Source: Extibacter muris (GTDB lineage Bacteria; Bacillota; Clostridia; Lachnospirales; Lachnospiraceae). Taken from it: a stretch of 64,000 bases of DNA. The DNA lies in assembly GCF_004345005.1 (NCBI RefSeq), contig NZ_SMMX01000013.1, forward strand, positions 26,903-90,902, read 5' to 3'. Position numbers and translations under genes: made by a program. A model generated the notes under the pieces. That model was not told where the DNA came from. It made no database searches and saw only the letters and a program-made list of their open reading frames with translations. Below are positions 42,268-51,026 of the stretch, piece after piece; positions within the stretch are counted from its first letter, which is position 1; every line of letters starts with the position of its first letter.

Positions 42268-44697
42268 ATGAAAATATTTTTAAGAAAAGCAATGTCTGTT
42301 CTTCTAATAATTACATGTGTATGCAGCATATCTGCCACAGCTATGGCAGAAGAACCGGCTGCTGAAATTGAGACAGATGATTCCACTGAGTCGGGAACCA
42401 GAGGATGGCAGGGTGATATTGCAGCAGGTACCGGAACATATATAGATGAAAACGGAGAAAAAGCAACAGGGCTATATAGAATTGGAAATCAAACATTCTG
42501 TTTTAACGAAGAGGGATATGCGCAAGTCGGCTGGCAGGAAATCGAAGATGCCATATATTATTTTGATTTGGATACCGGTTTTCGATATGAGAATGTAACA
42601 AAGACTATCAGCGATAGAACATATGAATTTGATGATGAAGGAAATTTTAATGAAATAGCAGGCGATAACAGCCACGATACAGAAATCGAGGATCAGGGCA
42701 GTATTAAGGAAGACGATAATAAAGTCCAGAAATCTGAGGGTGATTCAAGTAAAGGTATTGCTGCATATAATAAGTCTGAGGCAGATAAACCATCAGAGAT
42801 TGCAGATGATATCCTTACTGGCTGGCAGGATACGGATGCAGGCAGGAAATATATTGATGATTCTGGCTCAGCAGTAACCGGGATGAAATCAATTGAAGGA
42901 AAATTATACTTTTTTAATGAGTCGGGTATTCTTCAGACGCGATGGATTGATTATCACGGCAAGAAATACTTTGCCATGGATGATGGAAGTATACATACAA
43001 GTGGCTGGCTGTATGCTGACGGCAATTATTATTTCTGCGGAAAAGATGGGGCTGTTTTTTCAGGCTTACAGACAATAAGTGGGAAAAAGTATTTTTTTGA
43101 TACAGATGGAGTACGACAGACGCGATGGGTTGATAGCAATGGCAAGAAGTACTTTGCCATGGATGATGGAAGTATACATACAAGTGGCTGGCTGTATGCT
43201 GACGGCAATTATTACTTCTGTGGTAATGACGGTGCAGTGCTCTCGGGACTGCAGGTAATAAGCGGGAAAAGGTATTGCTTTGATGCAGATGGGGTACGAC
43301 AGACGCGATGGGTTGATTATAACGGCAAGAAATACTTTGCTATGGACGATGGAAGCTTTCGTGTAAACGGCTGGCTGTATACAGGAGGCAGTTACTATTT
43401 TTGCGGAGGAGACGGGGCAGTCCTGAAGAATTTCCAGACGATAAGCGGGAAAAGATATTATTTCGGTACGGATGGAATTCGTCAGACGGGTTGGATTGAT
43501 TCAAGCGGTAAAAGATATTTTGGAATGGATGATGGAAGTCTTCGTGTAAACGGCTGGCTTTATACAGGAGGCAACTATTATTTCTGCGGAGGAGACGGAG
43601 CAGTCCTGAAGAATTTCCAGATAATAAGCGGGAAAAGGTATTATTTGGGCACAGATGGAATCCGCCAGAGGAGCTGGATAAATCTAAATGGCAAAAAATT
43701 CTTTGGAATGGAGGATGGAAGTCTCCGCGTGAACGGCTGGCTGTATACGGGAGGCAACTATTATTTCTGCGGAGGGGACGGAGCGGTTCTTAAGGGTTTC
43801 CAAACAGTTAGCGGGAAGAGGTATTACTTTGATGCAGACGGTATTCGTCAGTCGAGATGGATAACGGTGAGCGGCAATACTTATTTTGCAATGGAAGACG
43901 GAAGTCTCAGGAAAGGCTGGCTTTACGCAGACAGCAAAAACTATTTCTGCAATTCAGCATATGTGGTAGTCAAAGGAAATTATGCTATTGATGGAGTCGC
44001 TTATTCTTTTGACCAGCAGGGCGCAATGATAAAAAAGAGCGGATGGGGAGAATATAAAGGGAACAAGTATTATTTTAATCCTGCTACCGGATTCCCTTAC
44101 AAGAACCAGTGGGTATCTTTTGGCTCCACGCAATATTATGCAAATTCGAAAGGGCATATGGTCAGTGGTTTTTATACGATAAATGGAAGACTATATTACT
44201 TTTATCCTGATTCTAAGATAATGGCGAGAAATACGACCATCAATGGATATAAGATCGGTTCCGATGGTGTTGCGGTGCCAACCCGTATGGCACGTATGTA
44301 CAGCATGGCCCAGGGATACTCCAGCACCACCCCATATCTGATAATGGTTGACAGGGCCTCCCACAAAGTTGGTGTGTTCAAAGGGGGCAAGGGCCTATGG
44401 AACAATCTGTACTATTGGGACTGTGCAGATGGAGCTCCGTCTACGCCTACAGTAGGAGGAATATTCAAGGTAGGGATGAAAGGGTATTATTTTGACTCAG
44501 GCTCGGCGAGGTGCTTCTGGTATACCCAGTTTTATGGCAACTATCTTTTCCATACTGTTCTATGCTATAAAAATGGAAGCATTATGGATGGGCGCGTAGG
44601 TATGGCGTTATCTCATGGATGTGTAAGGCTTCAGATTCCTAATGCAAAATGGATATATGATAATATACCGAAAGGTACAACTGTTGTTGTATATTAA
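42268..44697 (+). CDS. Secreted L,D-transpeptidase (YkuD) with glucan-binding-type repeats
   Basis: The ATG at 42268 follows GAGGAGGGAAATG; 809 residues. A signal peptide (VLLIITCVCSISATAMA) is followed by a glucan/choline-binding repeat region. The core is a tandem 61-residue (183-bp) unit of the form WI.YHGKKYFAMDDG, GWLY.GNYYFCG.DGAV and ISGKRYYF.TDGIRQ, present about six times between about residues 225 and 590. The C-terminal YkuD domain has YLIMVDRASHKVGVFKGG and the catalytic SHGCVRL (HGCVR at 783-787). It forms 3-3 cross-links in peptidoglycan or attaches proteins to it; the repeats bind wall glycans. Confidence 0.93.
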   Translation: MKIFLRKAMSVLLIITCVCSISATAMAEEPAAEIETDDSTESGTRGWQGDIAAGTGTYIDENGEKATGLYRIGNQTFCFNEEGYAQVGWQEIEDAIYYFDLDTGFRYENVTKTISDRTYEFDDEGNFNEIAGDNSHDTEIEDQGSIKEDDNKVQKSEGDSSKGIAAYNKSEADKPSEIADDILTGWQDTDAGRKYIDDSGSAVTGMKSIEGKLYFFNESGILQTRWIDYHGKKYFAMDDGSIHTSGWLYADGNYYFCGKDGAVFSGLQTISGKKYFFDTDGVRQTRWVDSNGKKYFAMDDGSIHTSGWLYADGNYYFCGNDGAVLSGLQVISGKRYCFDADGVRQTRWVDYNGKKYFAMDDGSFRVNGWLYTGGSYYFCGGDGAVLKNFQTISGKRYYFGTDGIRQTGWIDSSGKRYFGMDDGSLRVNGWLYTGGNYYFCGGDGAVLKNFQIISGKRYYLGTDGIRQRSWINLNGKKFFGMEDGSLRVNGWLYTGGNYYFCGGDGAVLKGFQTVSGKRYYFDADGIRQSRWITVSGNTYFAMEDGSLRKGWLYADSKNYFCNSAYVVVKGNYAIDGVAYSFDQQGAMIKKSGWGEYKGNKYYFNPATGFPYKNQWVSFGSTQYYANSKGHMVSGFYTINGRLYYFYPDSKIMARNTTINGYKIGSDGVAVPTRMARMYSMAQGYSSTTPYLIMVDRASHKVGVFKGGKGLWNNLYYWDCADGAPSTPTVGGIFKVGMKGYYFDSGSARCFWYTQFYGNYLFHTVLCYKNGSIMDGRVGMALSHGCVRLQIPNAKWIYDNIPKGTTVVVY
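42940..43860 (+). repeat. Tandem 183-bp repeats inside the L,D-transpeptidase gene
   Basis: Direct repeats such as CGATGG.TTGAT..... GGCAAGAA.TACTTTGC recur with a 183-bp period (42940, 43123, 43306 and later, more diverged copies). Each encodes about three glucan-binding modules. The first three copies are the most alike, which suggests recent duplication or recombination. Confidence 0.85.
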
Positions 44698-44708
44698 TTA
44701 AAAACTAT

Positions 44709-44746
44709 GGGGGAGGGTGCGAAGCTGTATCTCTCCCCTTTTGTGC
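44709..44746 (+). terminator. Probable Rho-independent terminator
   Basis: GGGGAG (44709-44715 area) pairs with CTCCCC (44733-44738) over an 18-base loop, then TTTTGTG. Ends the L,D-transpeptidase transcript. Confidence 0.6.
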
Positions 44747-44772
44747 AAAATCTATTAAGTAACACATAAAGA

Positions 44773-44801
44773 TTGTATTTGAGGAAAAAATTTGTTATTA
44801 T
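44773..44801 (+). promoter_or_regulatory. Promoter of the polysaccharide operon, with TGTAAC direct repeats
   Basis: TTGTAT (44773-44778) and TATTAT (44796-44801) have 17-bp spacing. TGTAAC occurs at 44801-44806 and 44820-44825 immediately downstream, 19 bp apart. That position would block transcription if bound by a regulator. The next ATG is at 44864. Confidence 0.6.
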
Positions 44802-44863
44802 GTAACAAGTGTAAAAAAATGTAACAATTTGAAATATTCAGCGGTATTAGGAGGCATAAACGA

Positions 44864-45967
44864 ATGGGTGTTAAACGGGTCTGCCATATGACAAGCGCAC
44901 ATGACAGCAGGGATGTAAGGATTTTTCATAAAGAGTGTGTATCACTGGCAAAAGCAGGGTATGATACTATTCTAGTAGTATCAGGAAAGTCATTTGACAG
45001 GGATAATGTAAAAGTCAAAGGGGTTACGAAAAAGTCCGGCAGCCGCTTATACCGCATGTTATTTATGACCCGACTTGTGTACAAAGAGGCACTGGCTGCC
45101 AATGCGGATATATATCATTTTCATGATCCGGAATTGCTTCCATATGCGTTAAAACTTAAAAAGAAAAATAAAATAGTTGTATATGACAGTCATGAGGATG
45201 TGCCCAGGCAAATATTGGCGAAGACCTGGATACCGTTGAAGATGAGGACTTTTGTATCAAAAACATATGAACATTATGAGAAACGGATTGCAAGGAAGCT
45301 AGACTATATTGTAACGGCGACAGATCATATTGCTGATATTTTTAGAAAATATGGATGTAAGGCAGGATCTATTAAGAACTATCCCCTGTTATCTGACATT
45401 CAATGTAAAAATGATGATTATACAAAGCGTGATAGAATCTTGTGCTATGCAGGTGGAATAACGGAGCAGAGGGGCATCACGCAACTGGTAAAGATGATGG
45501 AGCATATTGATGCAGAGCTTCAGATTGCGGGAGCCATAAATCAGGAGTATAAAAAGGAGCTTGAGCGGCTGCCGGGATGGAAAAAAGTAAAGTTACTTGG
45601 ATATCTAAGCCGTTCCGAGATAAATGACTTATATAATAGAAGCCTGATTGGTTTGGTTGTTTTAAAAAACACGCCTAACCACAGAAAGGCGCTTCCTATT
45701 AAAATGTTTGAATATATGGCAGCAGGAATACCGATTATAGCGTCTGACTTTAAGCTGTGGAAGGACATTATCCAATGCAGTGAATGTGGTATCTCAACTG
45801 ATCCCGAAAATGTAAAAGAAATAGAGGATGCAGTAAATAAACTGCTTGCGGACAGAGAAATGTCATTTGGACTGGGAAAGAATGGTCGTGAGGCAATCTG
45901 CAGAGAATATAACTGGGGGATAGAAGAAAAAAAACTAGTTGATATATATTCGCGATTAGCACGGTAA
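44864..45967 (+). CDS. Glycosyltransferase (GT4-like, GT-B fold)
   Basis: It starts 9 bp after AGGAGG; 367 residues. The N-terminal Rossmann-like domain (KRVCHMTSAHDSRDVRIFHK, typical of capsule GT4 transferases) contacts the acceptor. The C-terminal domain has RILCYAGGITEQRGI and the nucleotide-binding E-x7-E type region KALPIKMFEYMAAGIPIIAS. It transfers a sugar from a nucleotide or lipid donor to the growing repeat unit in the cytoplasm. First gene of the polysaccharide operon. Donor and linkage are not predictable. Confidence 0.88.
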   Translation: MGVKRVCHMTSAHDSRDVRIFHKECVSLAKAGYDTILVVSGKSFDRDNVKVKGVTKKSGSRLYRMLFMTRLVYKEALAANADIYHFHDPELLPYALKLKKKNKIVVYDSHEDVPRQILAKTWIPLKMRTFVSKTYEHYEKRIARKLDYIVTATDHIADIFRKYGCKAGSIKNYPLLSDIQCKNDDYTKRDRILCYAGGITEQRGITQLVKMMEHIDAELQIAGAINQEYKKELERLPGWKKVKLLGYLSRSEINDLYNRSLIGLVVLKNTPNHRKALPIKMFEYMAAGIPIIASDFKLWKDIIQCSECGISTDPENVKEIEDAVNKLLADREMSFGLGKNGREAICREYNWGIEEKKLVDIYSRLAR

Positions 45968-45984
45968 ACAGAGGAGAGGGCAGC

Positions 45985-46599
45985 ATGATTGCAATACTTG
46001 ATTATGGAATAGGTAATCTAGGTTCCATAAAAAACATGTTAAATAAAATTGGTGCGGAAACGGTGATAGCTGATAGCATTAAAGAAATAGAACAAGCTGA
46101 TAAGCTTATTCTTCCGGGTGTAGGTTCTTTTGACAATGGTATGAGATGCCTGCGTGAAAAAGAGTTTGATAAGGTAATAATTGAACAGGTATGTGATAAT
46201 AAAAAGCCGATACTTGGCATATGCCTGGGAATGCAGATGTTAGGAAGAAAGAGCGAGGAGGGCGAAGAAAAAGGATTGGATTTAATTCCGTTTGATAATA
46301 AAAGATTCAGTTTTGCGGATGATGGCTTAAAAGTTCCGCATATGGGCTGGAATTATGTTGATATTATTAACAGAGAAAATAATCTGGTAAAGGATATAGA
46401 GGACAAGCAAAGATATTATTTTGTACATTCATATCATGCTGTCTGCGATTCCAGAGAAAATGTGCTGATGACATGTGATTACGGATATAAATTTGCAGCA
46501 GCAGTAATCAATGGCAATATTTACGGAACACAATTCCATCCTGAAAAGAGCCATAACTTCGGCATGAAATTATTAGAAAATTTTTCGAAAGAGTGTTGA
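45985..46599 (+). CDS. hisH2: HisH-like glutamine amidotransferase for sugar amidination
   Basis: This 204-residue class I amidotransferase resembles HisH: NYGIGNLGSIKN-type start (ILDYGIGNLGSIKNML), oxyanion strand ILPGVGSFDNGM, catalytic Cys near residue 80 in GICLGMQML, and His-Glu in FHPEKSHNF near 184. HisH makes ammonia from glutamine. No histidine biosynthesis genes are near; instead it is followed by a HisF-like gene and a WbpG-like gene. That trio is known from P. aeruginosa O-antigen loci, where it supplies ammonia for an acetamidino group. Confidence 0.9.
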   Translation: MIAILDYGIGNLGSIKNMLNKIGAETVIADSIKEIEQADKLILPGVGSFDNGMRCLREKEFDKVIIEQVCDNKKPILGICLGMQMLGRKSEEGEEKGLDLIPFDNKRFSFADDGLKVPHMGWNYVDIINRENNLVKDIEDKQRYYFVHSYHAVCDSRENVLMTCDYGYKFAAAVINGNIYGTQFHPEKSHNFGMKLLENFSKEC

Positions 46600-46601
46600 C
46601 A

Positions 46602-47378
46602 ATGTATAATAGACCGAGAGTAATTCCCTGTCTTCTGCTACAGGAGCAGGGATTAGTAAAGACGACAAAATTTAAAAATCCAAATTATCTGGGCGATCCG
46701 ATTAATGCAGTCCGTATATTTAATGAAAAAGGCGTGGATGAATTATGCCTGCTTGATATTGGGGCTGCGAAAAGCGGTGACAGCCCGGATTTTGACTATC
46801 TTAAGAATATAGCCTCTGAAGCATTTATGCCATTAAGTTATGGAGGTGGTATTACGGAACTGAATCAGATCAAAGAATTGTTTGCTATTGGTTTTGAGAA
46901 AGTTATTATTAATTCCGCAATAAACAAAGATGGCTCATTGTTGAAAAAGGCGGTGGAATATGCGGGGAGCCAAAGTGTTGTGGCGTCAATAGATGCAAAG
47001 AGAGAGTTATTTGGAAAATACTCATGCTTTATAGACGGAGGGAACACAAAGATAAGAGTGTCTCCTGCAAAGCTGGCAAAGCATTATGAAGAATCAGGTG
47101 CTGGTGAGATAATTATTAATTCTATTGATAATGATGGGATGATGCAGGGGTATGACATCGATTTGATTCGCCAAGTCACTGAGGCGGTAAACATTCCAGT
47201 AGTTGCCTGCGGCGGCGCCGGGGGGGTGCCTGACTTAAAGATGGCCTTGGAGAAGGGGGGAGCCCATGCAGTATCAGCCGGCAGCATGTTTGTATATTTC
47301 GGCAGAAAAAAAGCAGTGCTGATTAATGTACCCGAAGAAAGTGAATTATATAAAGAAGGAGTTTATTGTGATGAGTAA
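46602..47378 (+). CDS. hisF2: HisF-like TIM-barrel ammonia-channel subunit
   Basis: The ATG at 46602 is 2 bp after the hisH-like stop; 258 residues. The barrel pattern is clear: RVIPCLLLQEQGLVKTTKF, FNEKGVDELCLLDI, LSYGGGITELNQI, SIDAKRELFGKY-like and VVACGGAGGVPDLK. HisF normally cyclises the imidazole ring. In this sugar-modification context the barrel is thought to conduct ammonia to the partner WbpG-type enzyme, and the PRFAR-specific start differs. It overlaps the next gene by 8 bp. Confidence 0.9.
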   Translation: MYNRPRVIPCLLLQEQGLVKTTKFKNPNYLGDPINAVRIFNEKGVDELCLLDIGAAKSGDSPDFDYLKNIASEAFMPLSYGGGITELNQIKELFAIGFEKVIINSAINKDGSLLKKAVEYAGSQSVVASIDAKRELFGKYSCFIDGGNTKIRVSPAKLAKHYEESGAGEIIINSIDNDGMMQGYDIDLIRQVTEAVNIPVVACGGAGGVPDLKMALEKGGAHAVSAGSMFVYFGRKKAVLINVPEESELYKEGVYCDE

Positions 47379-48486
47379 ATATCAGATTTGTACAAGGTGT
47401 ATAATGGACACATCAGATCCAAAGATTTATTTTGATGACAATGGAGTATGCAATCATTGTCATCGATTTGATGCTAATGAGGAACTATATGGATATCGTG
47501 AGGGAAGCAGCGATGAAAAGCTGAAGCGGTTAGTTGCGCAGATGAAGAAAGACGGTCAGGGAAAAGAATATGACTGTATACTGGGAATCTCCGGCGGCGT
47601 AGACAGTGCGTATATGGCTTACCTCACTAAAAAACTGAATCTTCGGGTGCTGGCTGTCCATGTTGACGCGGGATGGAACAGCGACGTTGCTGTAAAGAAT
47701 ATTAAAAAGATGTGCGAAAAATTGAAAATAGATTTGCACACTGTAGTTATTGATTGGCCAACTATGAAGGAGCTGCAGAGAGCATACATGTTTTCCGGCC
47801 TGGCTAATCTGGATGTTCCTCAAGATCATGTTTTTCTTGCAGCTATGTATAACTATGCCTCCAAGTGCCATGTAAAATATATGCTGAATGGAAGCAATGT
47901 TGCTACGGAAGGCGTATCGCCTGTAGCATGGGGATATACAGCAACAGATTATGCCAACATAAAGAGCGTATATAAGAAATACGGACGGGGAAAGAGCTTA
48001 AAGAAATATCCACATTTTGGAGTACTGAAGTATCTAAAGTATCAGTCTGAAATCGTCAGGATAGATTTACTTAATTACGTGCCTTATTCTAAAAAAGAGG
48101 CAATGGAAACACTGGAAAGAGAGTTCGGCTGGGAATATTATGGCGGAAAGCATTATGAATCCAGATTCACTAAATTCTTTCAGGGGTATTTCCTGCCTCA
48201 GAGATTTGGCTACGATAAAAAGCGTTCTCATCTGTCGAGTCTGGTATTGGGTGGTGAGATGACGAGAGAAGAAGCGCTGGAAGCGATGAAGGATGATTCG
48301 GATTATACAGAAGCCCAGATGATGGAGGATAAGGAATACATACTTAAAAAGCTTGATATTTCTGATTCCGAGTGGGAAGGTATAATGAAGGGTCAAAAGA
48401 AGACGGAGGATATGTATCACTCCAGGAAAAAAATGCTGGCATTCCTTCGCATGGTAAAGAGGAAGATTAAGGTATTAAAAGGTTAA
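47371..48486 (+). CDS. N-acetyl sugar amidotransferase (WbpG/PseA family)
   Basis: The ATG at 47371 is 9 bp after AAGGAG; 371 residues. Two Cys pairs at the N-terminus (CTRCIMDTSDP, CNHCHRF) are followed by the PP-loop ATPase motif GISGGVDSAY near residue 72. It has GSNVATEGVSPVAWGY and later KRSHLSSLVLGGEMTREEAL. Enzymes of this family activate the N-acetyl carbonyl with ATP and add ammonia to give an acetamidino group. Together with the HisH/HisF pair it forms a complete set. Best known examples are WbpG and PseA (pseudaminic acid, LPS). Confidence 0.92.
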   Translation: MSKYQICTRCIMDTSDPKIYFDDNGVCNHCHRFDANEELYGYREGSSDEKLKRLVAQMKKDGQGKEYDCILGISGGVDSAYMAYLTKKLNLRVLAVHVDAGWNSDVAVKNIKKMCEKLKIDLHTVVIDWPTMKELQRAYMFSGLANLDVPQDHVFLAAMYNYASKCHVKYMLNGSNVATEGVSPVAWGYTATDYANIKSVYKKYGRGKSLKKYPHFGVLKYLKYQSEIVRIDLLNYVPYSKKEAMETLEREFGWEYYGGKHYESRFTKFFQGYFLPQRFGYDKKRSHLSSLVLGGEMTREEALEAMKDDSDYTEAQMMEDKEYILKKLDISDSEWEGIMKGQKKTEDMYHSRKKMLAFLRMVKRKIKVLKG

Positions 48487-48516
48487 TCGTTGTTGGAAGA
48501 TTCAGGAAGATAAGTG

Positions 48517-49665
48517 ATGAAGAATATAAAAATATTGGCTATCAATCCATATGAGACAATACAATATTATGAAAACCGTCCTATGGAAGAAGCTCGGTTT
48601 TTTAAGGCGCATGGCTGCTATGTGGAGACAATCCTGATGGAGAGGAAAGTAGCGGGAAAGAAAGTAACTGCTAATAAAATAGCAGATATAAATACCCTGC
48701 ATTTCATATGCAAAGATGACAAACTGATATCCAGACTCTCAAAAAGCAGAATAGGAAATGTATTAAAAAAAGTAGTCTATACTGGATGGTATATGCGCTT
48801 TATATTATGGCTGAGGAAGTATTTGAGAAGTGAGAAAACGGACAGCCTTATCTGCCATAATATTGAGATGGCTTTGGCGGGAGTATGGGCCGGCAGAAAA
48901 AAAGTTGATAATATCGTATTTGTAATGAGAGAAATGTACGAGGGACAAAGTACCCAGGCATTGAAGAACCGGGTTATCAAACTGGTAAGTGGATATGTTC
49001 AGAACCGCAGCGATTTCCTCATACATGTTGTACCCAAACAGATGGAGTATACATCGGAAAGAAATAAAAACAAAGTATTATATATACCCAATTATCCCAA
49101 GGAAGAGATTTATAACAAAATCGTTCATAAAAAAAGCGATATAATCAGGATTAATTATATCGGTTCCGTAAGAGACGTTAAGTCGCTTAAAATGCTGATG
49201 GATGCAGCGCAAGGGCTGAAAGGCATTAAAATTGGGATTCATGGAATGGGCGAGGCTTATGAAAAATTAAAGAGCATTGAACACGCTTATGAGAACGTTG
49301 ACATAACAGGTTATTATAATTACGCGGAGGATACGGAAAAGCTGTTTGCAGATACGGATATAATTTACTGCGCATATAATATTGAAGTACCAAACTGGAG
49401 GGCGGCATATCCTATTAAGCTGTATGAAGCCATTGCCACGGGAATCCCAGTTATTTTGTGCAAAGGGATGGCGCCGGAGAGGTTCGTGATATCTAACGGC
49501 TGTGGATTTGTATTTGACTATAATGTTGAAAGCTTAAGGGAGCTGTTATCAGAGATAGTTGAAAAGAAAGAGCTGCTTCAGGAGAAACAGATGGGTGTGC
49601 AAAATCTAAAGGGAGAATATACCTGGAACAAGGTGGTTCGGGAATATTTAAAAACCCTTGAATAG
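48517..49665 (+). CDS. Glycosyltransferase (GT-B, probably GT4-like)
   Basis: The ATG at 48517 lies 6 bp after CAGGAAGA, and GTG at 48514 is possible; 382 residues. N-terminal domain: ILAINPYETIQYYENRPMEE. C-terminal domain: IRINYIGSVRDVKSLKMLMD, then NIEVPNWRAAYPIKLYEAIA and TGIPVILCKG, the GT-B donor site. It probably adds one sugar of the repeat unit. The N-terminus suggests a soluble or membrane-associated enzyme. Confidence 0.83.
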   Translation: MKNIKILAINPYETIQYYENRPMEEARFFKAHGCYVETILMERKVAGKKVTANKIADINTLHFICKDDKLISRLSKSRIGNVLKKVVYTGWYMRFILWLRKYLRSEKTDSLICHNIEMALAGVWAGRKKVDNIVFVMREMYEGQSTQALKNRVIKLVSGYVQNRSDFLIHVVPKQMEYTSERNKNKVLYIPNYPKEEIYNKIVHKKSDIIRINYIGSVRDVKSLKMLMDAAQGLKGIKIGIHGMGEAYEKLKSIEHAYENVDITGYYNYAEDTEKLFADTDIIYCAYNIEVPNWRAAYPIKLYEAIATGIPVILCKGMAPERFVISNGCGFVFDYNVESLRELLSEIVEKKELLQEKQMGVQNLKGEYTWNKVVREYLKTLE

Positions 49666-49681
49666 ACGGGAGGCAGTGAAC

Positions 49682-51001
49682 GTGTATCAGAAGCGGCAGG
49701 GAAATAAAAACTTGACAAATATTATGTTATTGCTGATAATAATGCTGATATATAAACTTGCCTTGGAATTGGGATTTTGGTTCCTGCTGTCAAAAGCATA
49801 TGGAGGTCTGGGAGTATATAGATATGACTTTAATCTAGGTAAATATCTGTTAGGCTTTATCTGGTGTTTTTTGCTTTTTGCCATGATAAGACATGATATA
49901 AGAAAACCGTCTGTCTTTTTTTTGGAACTTGAATATTTTATGGCTATCATACCGATTACGGTTATCTTTGCATTCAGCAATGAAAATGTCTTGTACTATA
50001 CAGCAATCTGCTCCGGTTTTGCTGTGGCAGAGATTATCGTATGGCTGGGAAGGGATATAGTAATACCCAAAATAAATCTGGCGAGCAAGGCTATAATTAT
50101 AGCATTCTATTTTATAACTATTATTGTATATATTACGATTGTTCTGCAGAATGGAATGTTTAGTTTAAAAGCACTTGATATATATGAAGTTTATTCAGTA
50201 AGAAGCGAGTTCCATTTGAACAAGTATGTGGGTTATCTGTTCAACTGGCAGTATACGATAATAACACCGTTTTTTATAGTCAGAGCAATTGACAGGAAAA
50301 AGTACCTGACAGCGATAGCATTTTGCGGCATGCAGTTTCTGGCTTATCTTTATGCGGCACAGAAGAACATTCTGTTTGTCATACCGCTGGTTGTTGGAAT
50401 AGCAATTGTTTCAAACTTGAGAAGCTTCAATACGCTGGCATTTTGCGGGCTGTCACTTGGCACCGCATTAGTAACAGCACTTGGGTTTAAATTGAATTTT
50501 TTTTACCAGCTTTATGATTTGTTTGTCAGAAGGGTGCTCATTCTGTCGGCAAACTTGAAATTTATATATTATGACTATTTTTCGACGCATACATTGATAG
50601 GACTTGCAGGTACGTTGTGGGGAAAGTTCCTGGGCATAGATTTTCCGTATGAAGAACGTATTGGTATTATTATATCTACAGAGTATTTTAATAAACCAGA
50701 GATGAATTCAAATACAGGTTTTTGGGCGGAGGGGTATTATAGATTTGGGCTTTTCGGTATCCTGTTGGTAGGTATTATATTTGCGCTGCTGATTCTTGTG
50801 ATTGATGAGTTTGCAAAATGGAACGGATACTCTTTTGCATTAGGAATCAGTTTTTTCGCCATATTTACATTAAATGACGGAGGCATAATAGATTCCATTA
50901 TTTTTGGCCCGCTTACAGTTTTAATTTTTCTTTGTTTGTTTTATAATAAAGGAGATGACTTTAAAAAGCTGAGAATGAAGACAGAATATAGTAAAATTTG
51001 A
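49682..51001 (+). CDS. Polytopic membrane protein, putative polysaccharide polymerase-like
   Basis: The GTG at 49682 is 8 bp after GGGAGG; 439 residues. About eleven hydrophobic segments are present, with a loop of medium length containing RRVLILSANLKFIYYDYFST. Its place and topology fit an O-antigen/capsule polymerase (Wzy-like) that joins repeat units outside the cell. Polymerases diverge strongly and no signature motif is readable. A second candidate exists at 60440. Confidence 0.6.
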   Translation: MYQKRQGNKNLTNIMLLLIIMLIYKLALELGFWFLLSKAYGGLGVYRYDFNLGKYLLGFIWCFLLFAMIRHDIRKPSVFFLELEYFMAIIPITVIFAFSNENVLYYTAICSGFAVAEIIVWLGRDIVIPKINLASKAIIIAFYFITIIVYITIVLQNGMFSLKALDIYEVYSVRSEFHLNKYVGYLFNWQYTIITPFFIVRAIDRKKYLTAIAFCGMQFLAYLYAAQKNILFVIPLVVGIAIVSNLRSFNTLAFCGLSLGTALVTALGFKLNFFYQLYDLFVRRVLILSANLKFIYYDYFSTHTLIGLAGTLWGKFLGIDFPYEERIGIIISTEYFNKPEMNSNTGFWAEGYYRFGLFGILLVGIIFALLILVIDEFAKWNGYSFALGISFFAIFTLNDGGIIDSIIFGPLTVLIFLCLFYNKGDDFKKLRMKTEYSKI

Positions 51002-51026
51002 AAATAAAAATAGTTAGGAGAGAAAC

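Noticed and set aside
45985..47378. HisH and HisF as histidine biosynthesis genes
   Set aside because: No other his gene is near, and they overlap or abut a WbpG-like amidotransferase inside a polysaccharide locus.
49682..51001. Calling the 49682 gene Wzy with certainty
   Set aside because: Only topology supports it, and the 60440 gene is a better match to the polymerase family.
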